A DNA stretch of 64,000 nucleotides from Cupriavidus pauculus (GCF_008801835.1 NZ_VZOW01000024.1:1-64000); one strand, 5' to 3'. Shown: positions 34,749 to 44,566, counted from the stretch's first letter. Notes: a model not told the origin generated them from the sequence alone. Translations and numbers: made by a program.

Positions 34749-36420
34749 ACGCATGCGCGGCATCGCGACCGCAATGGATCGACTGGCGACGCAGCCGGAG
34801 CATGCCGATTTCGTCGCGCAAGCGGCCGCGTGGCGACAGGCGTTTGCTGGCCAGCCCGGCAAGCGCTGGGCGCTGTATCTCGACAGCACAATCGACTTTG
34901 CCGCCGCATTGCTGGGCGCTTGGCACGCCGGCAAGCATGTGGTGCTCCCCGGCGATACGCGCCCGGAAACGCTCGACGCGTTGCGGCCTGCCGTCGACGG
35001 CATGGCTGGCGGCCTTCCGCAAGGCCTGCGGCCCGTCCCGCTCTCGGCCGCGTCCGCGCTGGCGTGGCCGCCGCTGTCCGCCCGCGATACGGGGGTCACG
35101 CTGTTCACCTCGGGATCGACCGGCGTGCCGCTGGCCCTGGACAAGCGCCTGGCGCAGTTGGACGCCGAAGTGCGTGCGCTGGAGCAGGCGTTCGGCGCAG
35201 CGATTCCGTCGCAGGCGCGTGTTCTGGCAACGGTTTCGCATCAGCATATCTATGGGCTGTTGTTCATGGTGCTGTGGCCGCTGGCAGCGGGGCGCGCCGT
35301 GCCCCACGCGCGGCTCGCATTCCTTGAAGAAGTGGTCGAGCGGTGCGTGCGGGACACGACCCCCGCCGTGCTGGTCAGCAGTCCCGCACATCTGAAACGC
35401 ATGCCGGCGATGCTCGACTGGCCCGCCACGCGAGGCGTGCTGTTCGCGGCATTCTCGTCGGGTGGCCCGCTGCCGGCGGAGGCAGGCAACGATGTGCTCC
35501 GTCATACCGGACTGTCGCCAATCGAGGTGTTCGGCAGTTCCGAAACCGGCGGCATTGCATGGCGCCAGCGCACGATGCATGACGACAAATGGACGCCGCT
35601 GCCAGGCGTGGCGTGGCGCTTGCAAGAGGGGCATCTTGCCGTGCGCTCCGCGCATTTGCCGGACGATGCGTGGTTCGTCTGCGCGGACCGCGCCTTGCCC
35701 ACGCGCGACGGCTGTTTCGTGCTGGCGGGCCGCGCGGACCGCATCGTGAAGATCGAGGAAAAGCGTGTGTCGCTGATGCAACTGGAGCAGCAGCTTGGCG
35801 GGCTGCCATGGGTGGCCGAGGCGCGCGTGGCAATGCTCGACACCGCCGTGGGGACCCGCGTCGGCGCCGTGGTGGTGTTGAGCGATGTCGGACGCGAGCA
35901 GTTCGACACGCACGGTCGCGCGAGTATCATTCGGGCGCTGCGTGATGCGCTGGGCGCTGTCGCGGATCCGCTGGCGCTGCCGCGGCGCTGGGTTTTCGCA
36001 CCGCAGTTGCCGTGCAATGCCCAGGGCAAGACCACCGAGGCGATGCTGCGGGAACTGCTCCGCAAGACGCTGCCCGCGGTGCGCTGGCTAGAAGCCGATG
36101 CCGCGTCGGCGCTTGCCGAACTAGACATTGCCGACGATCTGGCGGTATTCGACGGTCATTTTCCCGGCATGCCGGTGGTGCCTGGCGTGGCGCAACTCGA
36201 TTGGGTCATGACGCTGGCGCCGCAGCGGCTGGACGTTCCGCCGCGAGCGCATTTCGCACGGATCGACGCACTGAAATTTCAGGCTGCGATCCGCCCCAAC
36301 GCCACGATCCGCATGGCGCTGACGTGGCGCGCGCAAGCCAGCACGCTGGATTTTCGACTCACCTCTCACGCCGGCTCGCATGCGAGCGGCAAGATCATTT
36401 TTCACACTGCTGCGTCATGA
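34741..36420 (+). CDS. APE AMP-ligase fused to a hotdog dehydratase (ApeH-ApeI)
   Basis: The 559-residue protein has an adenylation domain (1 to about 440) with the AMP-binding P-loop TLFTSGSTGVPLALDK near 120 and VFGSSETGG near 262. The C-terminal hotdog domain (about 455-559) carries FDGHFPGMPVVPGVAQ, the FabA/FabZ-type active site region with His. It should activate the aryl starter (probably 4-hydroxybenzoate) and load it on an ACP, and dehydrate 3-hydroxyacyl-ACP. In E. coli these are separate ApeH and ApeI. It overlaps the previous gene by 8 bp. Confidence 0.88.
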   Translation: MVERMRGIATAMDRLATQPEHADFVAQAAAWRQAFAGQPGKRWALYLDSTIDFAAALLGAWHAGKHVVLPGDTRPETLDALRPAVDGMAGGLPQGLRPVPLSAASALAWPPLSARDTGVTLFTSGSTGVPLALDKRLAQLDAEVRALEQAFGAAIPSQARVLATVSHQHIYGLLFMVLWPLAAGRAVPHARLAFLEEVVERCVRDTTPAVLVSSPAHLKRMPAMLDWPATRGVLFAAFSSGGPLPAEAGNDVLRHTGLSPIEVFGSSETGGIAWRQRTMHDDKWTPLPGVAWRLQEGHLAVRSAHLPDDAWFVCADRALPTRDGCFVLAGRADRIVKIEEKRVSLMQLEQQLGGLPWVAEARVAMLDTAVGTRVGAVVVLSDVGREQFDTHGRASIIRALRDALGAVADPLALPRRWVFAPQLPCNAQGKTTEAMLRELLRKTLPAVRWLEADAASALAELDIADDLAVFDGHFPGMPVVPGVAQLDWVMTLAPQRLDVPPRAHFARIDALKFQAAIRPNATIRMALTWRAQASTLDFRLTSHAGSHASGKIIFHTAAS

Positions 36421-37169
36421 CCGCCGTTTTTCGTCCCATCGTGCTGGTTCCGGTCTACGACCACGAGCATGCCATTGGCGCCATGGTAGAGGCGATCCTG
36501 CGGCATCCGTGGCCCTGCCTGCTGGTCGACGACGGCAGCGGCCCGGCGTGCCGCCAGGTGCTGCGCGAGATTGCGGATCGGCATCCCGACCGCGTGCTGC
36601 TGGAGCGCTTGCCAAGCAACCAGGGCAAGGGTGCGGCAATGATGCGCGGTTTCCGTGTGGCTGCCGAGCTCGGCTACACGCATGTGCTGCAGATCGATGC
36701 GGACGGGCAGCACAACGCCGACGACATTCCACAGTTCCTCCGCCTGGCGCAGGAGAATCCCGGCGCAGTCGTGTCTGGCTGTCCGGTCTACGATCACACG
36801 GTGCCGCGCCATCGCTTTTACTTCCGTTACCTGACGCATATCTGGGTGTGGGTGACCACGCTGTCGCTTGATATTCGCGATTCCATGTGCGGGCTGCGCG
36901 CGTATCCGCTCGATGCGGTGATCGCGCTGATGGATACCGTCCAGCTCGGCCGGCATATGGAATTCGATACCGAAATCATCGTGCGGCTGTATTGGCGTGG
37001 CACGCCCGTCATCAACGTGCCGACGCGTGTCACGTATCCCACTGACGGCGTGTCGCATTTCCGGCTGCTGCAGGACAACGTGCTGATGACGGGCATGCTC
37101 GCCAAGCTCACGCTGGGCATGCTGTGGCGCATGCCGTCGCTGCTGTGGCGCAAGGTGAGGGCGGCATGA
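36417..37169 (+). CDS. APE glycosyltransferase family 2
   Basis: The 250-residue protein has the GT2 fold with VDDGS near 40 and the metal-binding DADGQH near 99, ending in a hydrophobic stretch. It resembles dolichol-phosphate-mannosyltransferase-like enzymes and probably transfers a sugar to a lipid or to the polyene anchor. The start overlaps the stop of the previous gene (ATGA). Confidence 0.9.
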   Translation: MTAVFRPIVLVPVYDHEHAIGAMVEAILRHPWPCLLVDDGSGPACRQVLREIADRHPDRVLLERLPSNQGKGAAMMRGFRVAAELGYTHVLQIDADGQHNADDIPQFLRLAQENPGAVVSGCPVYDHTVPRHRFYFRYLTHIWVWVTTLSLDIRDSMCGLRAYPLDAVIALMDTVQLGRHMEFDTEIIVRLYWRGTPVINVPTRVTYPTDGVSHFRLLQDNVLMTGMLAKLTLGMLWRMPSLLWRKVRAA

Positions 37170-38200
37170 GCATCGCCCATCCCGATACCGCGCAGCGCAA
37201 ACCGCGACGCCCGCGCGCGCAACACTGGAGCATGATCGGCGAGTCCACGTGCGTCTGGGGCATCTGGCTGCTATACGCGCTCTACCGCGTGTTCGGTCGC
37301 TTTCTGTTCCGTGCCGCGATGCTGCCGGTGGTGCTGTATTTCTGGCTGGCCTATCCGCTGGCGCGCCGCTCGTCGATGGAGTATCTGCAGCGCCTGGAAA
37401 GCGTTACGGGCGCCCTCGGCCAGCGGCCGACGTGGCGGCATTCCGTGCGGCATCTGTTCTCGTTCGGCGATACGATCCTGGACAAGCTGCTCGCGATCGG
37501 CCGGCATTATCGATTCGATCGCGTGAGCAAGGAAGGCGCTGACGTGCTGCTGCGTCAGATCGCCAGCGGGCAGGGCGGCATCATCATGACCGCACACGTC
37601 GGTTGCCTGGAGCTATGCCGGGCGATGGCCAATCGCATCGACGGGCTGCGGGTGACCGTGCTCGTCCACACCGCCCATGCGCAGCGGTTCAACCGGATCC
37701 TGGCGCGGCTCGATCCCGAGTCGACCCTTCAGCTCTACCAGATCGACGATATTTCGCCCGCCACCGCGCTGGAACTGGCCGCCAAGATAGAGGCAGGCGA
37801 GTTCGTGGCGATTGCGGGCGACCGCACGCCGGCTCACGGCGGCCGGGCCGTGCGTGTGCCATTCCTCGGTGCGCCGGCGCGTTTTCCGGTCGGGCCTTAT
37901 GTGCTGGCTGCGTTGCTGAAATGCCCGTTGTTCGCCATGGGATGCGTGCGCCAGGGCGACGGCCATCTGATCCGCTTCGCTGAACTCGAGCGCAACGTGA
38001 CGTTGCCGCGCGCTGCACGAGAGGCGCGATTTGCCATGCTGGCGCGGCGCTACGCGGGCTGGGTGGAAGGGCTCGTGGCGTTGTCGCCGTATGACTGGTT
38101 CAACTTCTACGATTTCTGGGCCGACGACCCCATCAGCGTCGGCCGGCTGGAACCGCAGCAGACGCAACGGGAGCGCCATGCCGAACGTACTGAGTCATGA
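37166..38200 (+). CDS. APE LpxL/HtrB-like acyltransferase
   Basis: The 344-residue protein belongs to the lipid A lauroyl/myristoyl acyltransferase family: N-terminal membrane segment, MTAHVGCLELCR near residue 138 (the HxxxxE-type box, here HVGCLE) and GDRTPAHGGR near 219. It probably acylates the lipid part of the APE. It overlaps the previous gene by 4 bp. In E. coli, glycosyl- and acyltransferase parts are joined as ApeJ; here they are separate genes. Confidence 0.88.
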   Translation: MSIAHPDTAQRKPRRPRAQHWSMIGESTCVWGIWLLYALYRVFGRFLFRAAMLPVVLYFWLAYPLARRSSMEYLQRLESVTGALGQRPTWRHSVRHLFSFGDTILDKLLAIGRHYRFDRVSKEGADVLLRQIASGQGGIIMTAHVGCLELCRAMANRIDGLRVTVLVHTAHAQRFNRILARLDPESTLQLYQIDDISPATALELAAKIEAGEFVAIAGDRTPAHGGRAVRVPFLGAPARFPVGPYVLAALLKCPLFAMGCVRQGDGHLIRFAELERNVTLPRAAREARFAMLARRYAGWVEGLVALSPYDWFNFYDFWADDPISVGRLEPQQTQRERHAERTES

Positions 38201-38594
38201 AATCTCGCTGACGCCGGCCTTTCACGATCTGGATCCGATGGACGTGGTCTGGCATGGCAACTATCTGCGTTACTTCGAACAGGCCCGCTGCGCGCTGTTG
38301 CAGCGTATCGACTACGACTATCCGCAGATGCGCGATTCGGGCTACGCGTGGCCAATCGTCGACCTGCGCGTGAAGTACGTGCGCCCGCTGCACTATGGCC
38401 AGACGGTGGTGGTGCGCGCGACATTCGTGGAATGGGAGAACCGCTTGAAAATCGCATACGAGGTACGCGACGCCGCAACAGGCGAGCGGCTGACACGCGG
38501 GCATTCGATCCAGGTGGCCGTGGATTTGCGCACGCGCGAGATGCAGTACGTGAGTCCGCCGGTATTGCTGCAACGTCTTGGTGTGACGCCATGA
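38178..38594 (+). CDS. APE thioesterase, YbgC/4HBT family (ApeK-like)
   Basis: The 138-residue hotdog protein has the 4-hydroxybenzoyl-CoA thioesterase pattern FHDLDPMDVVWHGNYLRYFE, with Asp near 20 as catalytic residue. It may proofread or release acyl-ACPs. It overlaps the preceding gene by 23 bp. Confidence 0.9.
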   Translation: MPNVLSHEISLTPAFHDLDPMDVVWHGNYLRYFEQARCALLQRIDYDYPQMRDSGYAWPIVDLRVKYVRPLHYGQTVVVRATFVEWENRLKIAYEVRDAATGERLTRGHSIQVAVDLRTREMQYVSPPVLLQRLGVTP

Positions 38595-39211
38595 TGCGCC
38601 GCCATGCATTGGGCGTGATCGCCGCGCTGGCATGCCTTGCCGCCGCGCCGCTGCACGCCGAGGACCTGGCCGCGGCGGTGGCGGCACGACTGACCGATGC
38701 GCCGGTCATTCGCGGCCAGTTCGAACAAACGCGCCGCTTGGCGGGCTTCAGCCAGCCGCTGGTTTCACGCGGCGATTTCGTCGTAGCGCGTGGTCGCGGC
38801 GTGGTGTGGACCACGCGCGAGCCCGTGCCGTCAAGCCTGCTGGTGAGTCCGGACCGGCTGGTTGTGCGCGGTGCGGACGGCAAGATCCAGCAGCAGATGC
38901 AGGCCGATGCGCAGCCGGCAATGCGGATTGTCGGCGAGTCGATGATCGCCATGCTGCGCGGCGATTTCCGCGCGCTGTCGTCGCGCTTCGACGTGACGGG
39001 AAAGCTGATCGGCAAGCAGGCGTGGACGCTCACGCTGACACCGACAGATGCCGGCACGCGACGCGTCTTCGCTCGCATCGAACTGTCAGGTGACCAGTTC
39101 GTGCGCAATGTAAAGCTGGAGGAGGCGAGTGGCGACAGTAGCGTCGTGAAGATGATCGATCCCGTGGCGGCAAAACAGCTGGACGCGTCGGAGGCACAAC
39201 GCTTTGAATGA
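38591..39211 (+). CDS. APE outer-membrane lipoprotein carrier LolA-like protein (ApeL-like)
   Basis: The 206-residue protein has a signal peptide (HALGVIAALACLAAAPLHAE, cleavage near residue 23) and a LolA-type half-barrel with RGQFEQTRRLAGFSQPL near 40. It likely carries the hydrophobic APE lipid across the periplasm, receiving it from the MMPL pump encoded next. Confidence 0.87.
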   Translation: MMRRHALGVIAALACLAAAPLHAEDLAAAVAARLTDAPVIRGQFEQTRRLAGFSQPLVSRGDFVVARGRGVVWTTREPVPSSLLVSPDRLVVRGADGKIQQQMQADAQPAMRIVGESMIAMLRGDFRALSSRFDVTGKLIGKQAWTLTLTPTDAGTRRVFARIELSGDQFVRNVKLEEASGDSSVVKMIDPVAAKQLDASEAQRFE

Positions 39212-41576
39212 CGTGGCGGGCGGTGTCTCGATGCAGGGCGGTCTGACGCGGCGTGATCGCGTGCTGGCGATTGCCTGGCTGCTGCTCGTCATTGCACTGG
39301 TTGTGCATCAGGTGCAGTTCTGGCGCGCGTCGCGGCTCGATACCGATGTGATGGCGCTGCTGCCCACCAGCGAGCGCACCGCCACCGCTGACCGCGTGTT
39401 GCGACAGCTAAGCGATGGCGTGTCGCGCCAGATCGTCGTGCTGGTCGGCGCCGATGACTGGGCGCACACGCGCGCCGCGGCTCAGCGCTTCCAGCAGGTC
39501 GCCGCGCAAGACAACCAGTTGCTCGTGCCGGAGGACAAGCTGGGCGCATTCGATTTCGATGCGGCACTCGCGTTCTATCGTCCGTGGCGCGATCGGCTGC
39601 TGACGGATAGTCAGCGGCAGCGGCTGGCCACCACCAACGCGGAGACGCTCGCGCAGCAGGCGCTGACCCGGCTGTATCAATTTTCGATGGGGCCACGCCT
39701 GACGGAGTGGGCCGCCGATCCACTTGGGCTCTGGCAGGACTGGTGGCTCGAACGCGCATCCGCCACGCGCGTGCGCGAACGCGACGGCATGGCCACCGTG
39801 ACGGGCGATGGCAAGGACTGGGTGCTGCTGACGTGTCGCATTACCAAGCCGGCATTTTCCGCCAACGGCAGCACCGACTACGGCGACCTGCTGCATCGCG
39901 CCGAATCCGCCGCGCGCGCTGGCGACGGTGGCGTGCGCGTGATCGCCGCCGGCATTCCGCTGCACACCGAGGCGGCGGCGTCGCAGGCCAACTGGGAAAT
40001 GAACGTCATCGGCGCGGGCTCGCTTGCGGCCGTGCTGCTGCTGGTCTGGCTGGCGTTCCGATCATTGCGCCCGATCGTGCTGGTGGGATTGTCGCTGCTT
40101 ATCGGCACCGCCATGGCGATTTCCGCCACCGCCATCGTGTTCGACCGCGTGCATCTGATCACGCTGGTATTCGGCGCCAGTCTGGTCGGCGTGGCCGAGG
40201 ATTTCGGCATTCACTACTTCGTCGCACGCCAGGCCATGCCGCGCGCCGCGCCAGCAGCTGTCATGCGCTTCCTGCTGCCGGGCATGGCGTTGGCGTTGCT
40301 GACCAGCGTCGTCGCGTACCTGGCGCTGGGCATTGCGCCATTCCCGGGCCTGCGCCAGATGGCGCTGTTTTCAGCAGTGGGTTTGACGACGGCATTTCTG
40401 ACCGTGCTGTTCTGGTTTCCGCTGCTCGATCGCGGCACGCCGCGTCAGACGCGCCTGTCGAACTGGCTCTCGAACAGCCTGGCGCGCTGGCCGCGCGTGC
40501 GCAACGATATGCGCACGTGGCTTGCACTGGGCGCGCTCGGACTTTTTATCGTGAGCGGTGTATGGCAGGTGCCGGTGGTCGACGATATCCGGCAGTTGCA
40601 GAGTTCTCCGCCCGCGTTGATGGATGCACAGCGCACGGCGGGCCGTCTCCTGGGCAGCCCAAGCCCCGCGCAGTTCGTGCTGGTGCGCGGCGCGACGCCC
40701 GACGAAGTGCTGGCGCGCGAAGAAGCGGTGAAGGCAAGGCTGGCCGATGCGGTAGGCCAGCACGCGTTCGATGGCTTCGTCGCGATTTCCGATTGGGTGC
40801 CGTCCGCGGCGCGCCAGCACGCCGACGCTGCGTTGGCCGATCGGCAGGAAGCAGCGGTCAGGGCAGCGGTCGCCAAGGCCCTTGGCGGATCGATTGCGGC
40901 GCCGGCCTCGGCGTCCGGTTCCGGCGCGCTGACGCTGCAGGCATGGCTGGCCAATCCGGTGTCGGATACGCTGCGCCATCTCTGGCTCGACCGGGAAGGA
41001 AGTGGTTACGCCAGCGTGATGCTGCTGCGCGGGATTGACGATGCGGCGGCCATTCCCCGGATCGCCGCGGCCGTGCGTCAGGTGCCCGGCGCGGAATGGG
41101 TCGATCGCGTCGCGGACATCTCGGCGCTGCTGCACCACTACCGCGTCCTGATGAGCTGGATGCTGCTGGCGGGCGCGCTCGCGGTGGGACTGTTGCTGGC
41201 ATGGCGCTACGGACGTGCCGGCTGGCGCGCCTTGGCGCCCACGTTGTTGGCCGCGGCCTTCAGCGTAGCCGTGCTGGGCTGGCTGCATTTGCCGCTGCAA
41301 TTGTTCTCGGTGCTTGCGCTGGCCTTGCTGCTGGGCGTTGGCGTCGACTACGGCATTTTTCTGCTGGAACATCCCGGCGACGGCGTGTCGTGGACGGCCA
41401 TCGTGCTCGGGGCTGCCAGCACGCTGCTGGCGTTCGGCCTGCTGGCGTTGTCGTCCACGCCGGCGCTACACGCATTTGGCATGACCATGCTGTCGGGGGT
41501 GGGCGCGGTCTGGATGCTGTCACCGTGGTTTCGCCCGGACCCGATGCAAACTTCTTCACAAGGTGTACATCGATGA
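39204..41576 (+). CDS. APE exporter, MMPL/RND family (ApeM-like)
   Basis: The 790-residue protein has an N-terminal helix, a large periplasmic domain (about 45-265), five helices (about 265-420), a second periplasmic domain and five more helices, that is, the MMPL/RND plan. I take TTG 39204 as start because GGAGG lies 9 bp before it and the overlap with the LolA-like gene fits the operon; ATG 39231 is the alternative. It should flip or export the APE lipid from the inner membrane. Confidence 0.87.
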   Translation: MNDVAGGVSMQGGLTRRDRVLAIAWLLLVIALVVHQVQFWRASRLDTDVMALLPTSERTATADRVLRQLSDGVSRQIVVLVGADDWAHTRAAAQRFQQVAAQDNQLLVPEDKLGAFDFDAALAFYRPWRDRLLTDSQRQRLATTNAETLAQQALTRLYQFSMGPRLTEWAADPLGLWQDWWLERASATRVRERDGMATVTGDGKDWVLLTCRITKPAFSANGSTDYGDLLHRAESAARAGDGGVRVIAAGIPLHTEAAASQANWEMNVIGAGSLAAVLLLVWLAFRSLRPIVLVGLSLLIGTAMAISATAIVFDRVHLITLVFGASLVGVAEDFGIHYFVARQAMPRAAPAAVMRFLLPGMALALLTSVVAYLALGIAPFPGLRQMALFSAVGLTTAFLTVLFWFPLLDRGTPRQTRLSNWLSNSLARWPRVRNDMRTWLALGALGLFIVSGVWQVPVVDDIRQLQSSPPALMDAQRTAGRLLGSPSPAQFVLVRGATPDEVLAREEAVKARLADAVGQHAFDGFVAISDWVPSAARQHADAALADRQEAAVRAAVAKALGGSIAAPASASGSGALTLQAWLANPVSDTLRHLWLDREGSGYASVMLLRGIDDAAAIPRIAAAVRQVPGAEWVDRVADISALLHHYRVLMSWMLLAGALAVGLLLAWRYGRAGWRALAPTLLAAAFSVAVLGWLHLPLQLFSVLALALLLGVGVDYGIFLLEHPGDGVSWTAIVLGAASTLLAFGLLALSSTPALHAFGMTMLSGVGAVWMLSPWFRPDPMQTSSQGVHR

Positions 41577-42802
41577 ACCTGGAACAGGCGGAAGTCCTGA
41601 TCATTGGCGCCGGTCCCGCCGGTTCGGTGGCGGCCGGTCTGCTGCGCAAACGCGGCGTGAGCGTGCTGGTACTCGAAAAAGAGACATTTCCACGTTTCTC
41701 GATCGGTGAAAGCCTGCTGCCGCAAAGCATGGCCTATATCGAGGAAGCCGGCATGCTGCAGGCGGTGGTCGAGGCCGGCTTCCAGTACAAGAACGGCGCG
41801 GCATTCGCGCGCGGCGATCGCTACACCGATTTCGACTTCCGCGACAAGTTCTCGCCCGGCTGGGGCACCACGTATCAGGTTCAGCGCGCGCATTTCGATG
41901 ACGTGCTGATCCGCGAGGCGCAGAAGCAGGGCGCGGAAGTGCGCTTCCGGCATGTTGTGGAAGCGGTAGACGTGAGCGGGCCACAACCGGTTGTCACCGT
42001 GCGTGGCGATGACGGCCAGTCCTACGCTGTGCAGGCGAAATTCCTGCTCGATGCGTCCGGCTTTGGCCGTATCCTGCCGCGCCTTCTCGATCTCGAGTCG
42101 CCGTCTAATTTTCCGGTGCGCGCGGCGATCTTCACGCACGTGGCGGACGGCATCCCGACCGGCGATTTCGACCGCAACAAGATCCGCGTGGGCGTGCATC
42201 CGGTGCACGCCGATGTCTGGTACTGGACAATTCCGTTTTCCAATGGTCGTTGTTCGCAAGGCGTGGTGGCCGAGAAATCGTTCATCGATCGCTACGACGG
42301 CGACGAGATGAGCAAGCTGCGCGCGCTGGTCAACGAAGACCCGGGGCTTGCCACGCTGCTCAAGGATGCGCAATGGGATACGCCGGCGCGTCAGATCGTC
42401 GGATATTCCGCCAACGTCCGCTCGCTGTGGGGCAATGGATATGCGCTGCTGGGCAACGCGGGCGAATTTCTCGATCCGGTCTTTTCGTCGGGCGTCACCA
42501 TCGCTTTCAAGTCTGCCAGTCTTGCTACCGCGTGTCTGGTGCGGCAGCTCGCGGGCGACAGCGTCGACTGGGAAGCCGAGTACGCGCGCCCCTTGAAGGC
42601 GGGCGTCGACTGTTTCCGCGTATTTGTCGAAGCCTGGTACGAGGGACGTTTCCAGCGCGTGATTTTCCATCGCGACGCGCCTGCGGAGATTAGGCGCATG
42701 ATTGCGGCGATCCTGGCCGGCTACGCGTGGGATCTCGATAATCCTTTCGTGGCCGATGCGCGTCGGCGCCTGAGTGTGCTGGAGCAGCTGTGCGACGAGT
42801 GA
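41573..42802 (+). CDS. FAD-dependent oxidoreductase, flavin halogenase-like
   Basis: The 409-residue protein opens with the FAD dinucleotide site IIGAGPAGSVAAG (Gly12, Gly14, Gly17) and has FSIGESLLPQ near 43, Lys73 in FQYKNGAAF, and WYWTIP at residues 216-221. WxWxIP, GES and a Lys near position 75-79 are the marks of flavin-dependent halogenases; relatives that desaturate or hydroxylate share some of them. Xanthomonadins are brominated aryl polyenes, so halogenation of the aryl head or chain is plausible here. A plain monooxygenase or dehydrogenase remains possible. Confidence 0.82.
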   Translation: MNLEQAEVLIIGAGPAGSVAAGLLRKRGVSVLVLEKETFPRFSIGESLLPQSMAYIEEAGMLQAVVEAGFQYKNGAAFARGDRYTDFDFRDKFSPGWGTTYQVQRAHFDDVLIREAQKQGAEVRFRHVVEAVDVSGPQPVVTVRGDDGQSYAVQAKFLLDASGFGRILPRLLDLESPSNFPVRAAIFTHVADGIPTGDFDRNKIRVGVHPVHADVWYWTIPFSNGRCSQGVVAEKSFIDRYDGDEMSKLRALVNEDPGLATLLKDAQWDTPARQIVGYSANVRSLWGNGYALLGNAGEFLDPVFSSGVTIAFKSASLATACLVRQLAGDSVDWEAEYARPLKAGVDCFRVFVEAWYEGRFQRVIFHRDAPAEIRRMIAAILAGYAWDLDNPFVADARRRLSVLEQLCDE

Positions 42803-43377
42803 TCGTTGCCGCGGCACTCGCGGCCGGCGTGTTAGTGGGCGCGGCCGGGCTGTCGGGCTGCGCGACGTCCCCGCTTACGCCGCCCACGCCGGCCGAAGTG
42901 CCGCTATTGCGGCTGTCGCCCGCGTCGCTGGGGCGCACCTTGAACGTGCAGCAGCAGATCACCGTGCAATATCCGTCGACGCAAGGCGAGCAGACGCGCG
43001 ATATGCTCGCGCTGCTGGAAGCCGATGGCACACATACACGACTGGCCGCGATGGCCGGCGGACAAGTGCTGGCGCGCATCGATTGGGATGGACAGGATCT
43101 GCGCGTCACGCGCTCGCCGTGGGCGCCGCCCGAGCTGAAACCGGAGCGCATCCTGAGCGACATGCAGTTGTCGCTGTGGCCCGCGTCGGCGATTCGCGCA
43201 GCATTGCCGGCGGGCTGGCGGCTCGACGATGCGCCCGGTCTGCGCAGGCTTGTGTTGGGCAGCGAAGTGGTCGCGGAGATTCGATATCCCGATGCCCGCA
43301 CCACGCTGTTCACGCAGCACCGCGACGGTTATCGCCTGGTCATTCGCACATTGCAGGACAACGGAGGTGCGCGATGA
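42790..43377 (+). CDS. APE lipoprotein, DUF3261 family (ApeN-like)
   Basis: The 195-residue protein starts with GTG at 42790 and has a lipoprotein signal (lipobox LSGC near residue 24). The remainder fits DUF3261, found in APE clusters. It probably acts in the outer membrane to accept or anchor the product. It overlaps the previous gene by 13 bp. Confidence 0.85.
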   Translation: MRRVIVAAALAAGVLVGAAGLSGCATSPLTPPTPAEVPLLRLSPASLGRTLNVQQQITVQYPSTQGEQTRDMLALLEADGTHTRLAAMAGGQVLARIDWDGQDLRVTRSPWAPPELKPERILSDMQLSLWPASAIRAALPAGWRLDDAPGLRRLVLGSEVVAEIRYPDARTTLFTQHRDGYRLVIRTLQDNGGAR

Positions 43378-44564
43378 GTGTCTACCTGCATGACATGAAC
43401 GTGGCGTGCGCGCTCGGCAGCGGCTGCGACGATGTACGCGCCGCGCTGTGGCGTACCGATGGACCATCCGGCGGCGAACTGACCGACCGCTATACCCCGG
43501 GCACGCCTTTGCATCTCGGCGCATTGCGCGCGCACGTGGACGTGGCCGATTTGCCGCCCGGCGTGCCTCCGGCACTCGCCAGCCGCAACAACGCCGTGCT
43601 GGAGCATGTACTTGCCGGCCTGCGTCCGGCGATCGACGCCGCAATGGCGCGCGTCGATCCCACCCGCGTGGCGATCGTGCTCGGCACCAGCACGTCCGGC
43701 ATTCATGAGGGCGAACTTGCCGTGCGCGCACGCGCGCAAAGCGGGCATTGGCCTGCGGGATTCCACTATAGCCAGCAGGAACTCGATTCCCCGTCGCGCT
43801 ATCTGGCTCACCGTTTGGGGGCGGCCGGACCGGCCTATTCGATATCCACGGCGTGTTCGTCCAGTGCCAAGGCGCTTACCGCCGCGGCGCGGCTGCTCGA
43901 ACACGGCATGGCCGATCTCGCCATCGCCGGTGGCGTCGATACGCTGTGCGCATTCACGATCGCCGGATTCCGCGCGCTCGATTCGGTCAGTGCCGTCCGC
44001 TGCAATCCGTTGTCCGCAAACCGGCAAGGCATCAATCTTGGCGAAGGCGCGGCGTTGTTCCTGATGTCGCGCGAGCCCGGGCCAGTGCATCTGGCGGGCT
44101 GGGGCGAGACCTCCGATGCGCATCACATCTCGGCGCCGGATCCTAGTGGCGCAGGCGCGCGCACGGCCATGCAACAGGCGCTGAAACGCGCGGGCCTGAG
44201 TGCCGCGGACATCGACTATGTGAACCTGCATGGCACGGCCACCCCACAGAACGATGTGATGGAGGCGCGCGCGGTGCGGGACCTGCTGGGCGCGGACATA
44301 CCGGTCAGTTCGACCAAGCCGCAGACCGGTCACGCGCTCGGCGCCGCGGGCGCCGTGGAAGCTGCGCTGCTGTACCTGACGCTGGTGGACAACCCGCGCG
44401 GCCGCTTGCCGGCCCACTGGTGGGATGGCGCGCTGGATCCGCAGATTGCGCCGCTGCACGTGGTTGGTGCGGACGAAACGCTGGGACGCCCGGTGCGTCA
44501 CGCCATCAGTAATTCGTTCGCATTCGGCGGCAGCAATTGCGTGCTGCTCATGGGACAAGGCTAA
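43374..44564 (+). CDS. APE beta-ketoacyl-ACP synthase (ApeO-like)
   Basis: The 396-residue KS has catalytic Cys161 in STACSSSAK, His286 in NLHGTATP and His320 in QTGHALGAAG, so the Cys-His-His triad is complete. It should condense malonyl-ACP with the growing chain, probably as partner of the Cys-less protein at 32082. It overlaps the previous stop by 4 bp. Confidence 0.93.
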   Translation: MSVYLHDMNVACALGSGCDDVRAALWRTDGPSGGELTDRYTPGTPLHLGALRAHVDVADLPPGVPPALASRNNAVLEHVLAGLRPAIDAAMARVDPTRVAIVLGTSTSGIHEGELAVRARAQSGHWPAGFHYSQQELDSPSRYLAHRLGAAGPAYSISTACSSSAKALTAAARLLEHGMADLAIAGGVDTLCAFTIAGFRALDSVSAVRCNPLSANRQGINLGEGAALFLMSREPGPVHLAGWGETSDAHHISAPDPSGAGARTAMQQALKRAGLSAADIDYVNLHGTATPQNDVMEARAVRDLLGADIPVSSTKPQTGHALGAAGAVEAALLYLTLVDNPRGRLPAHWWDGALDPQIAPLHVVGADETLGRPVRHAISNSFAFGGSNCVLLMGQG

Positions 44565-44566
44565 AG

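Noticed and set aside
41348..42817. 489-codon open frame on the minus strand
   Set aside because: Shadow of the FAD-dependent oxidoreductase gene, which has clear FAD and WxWxIP motifs.
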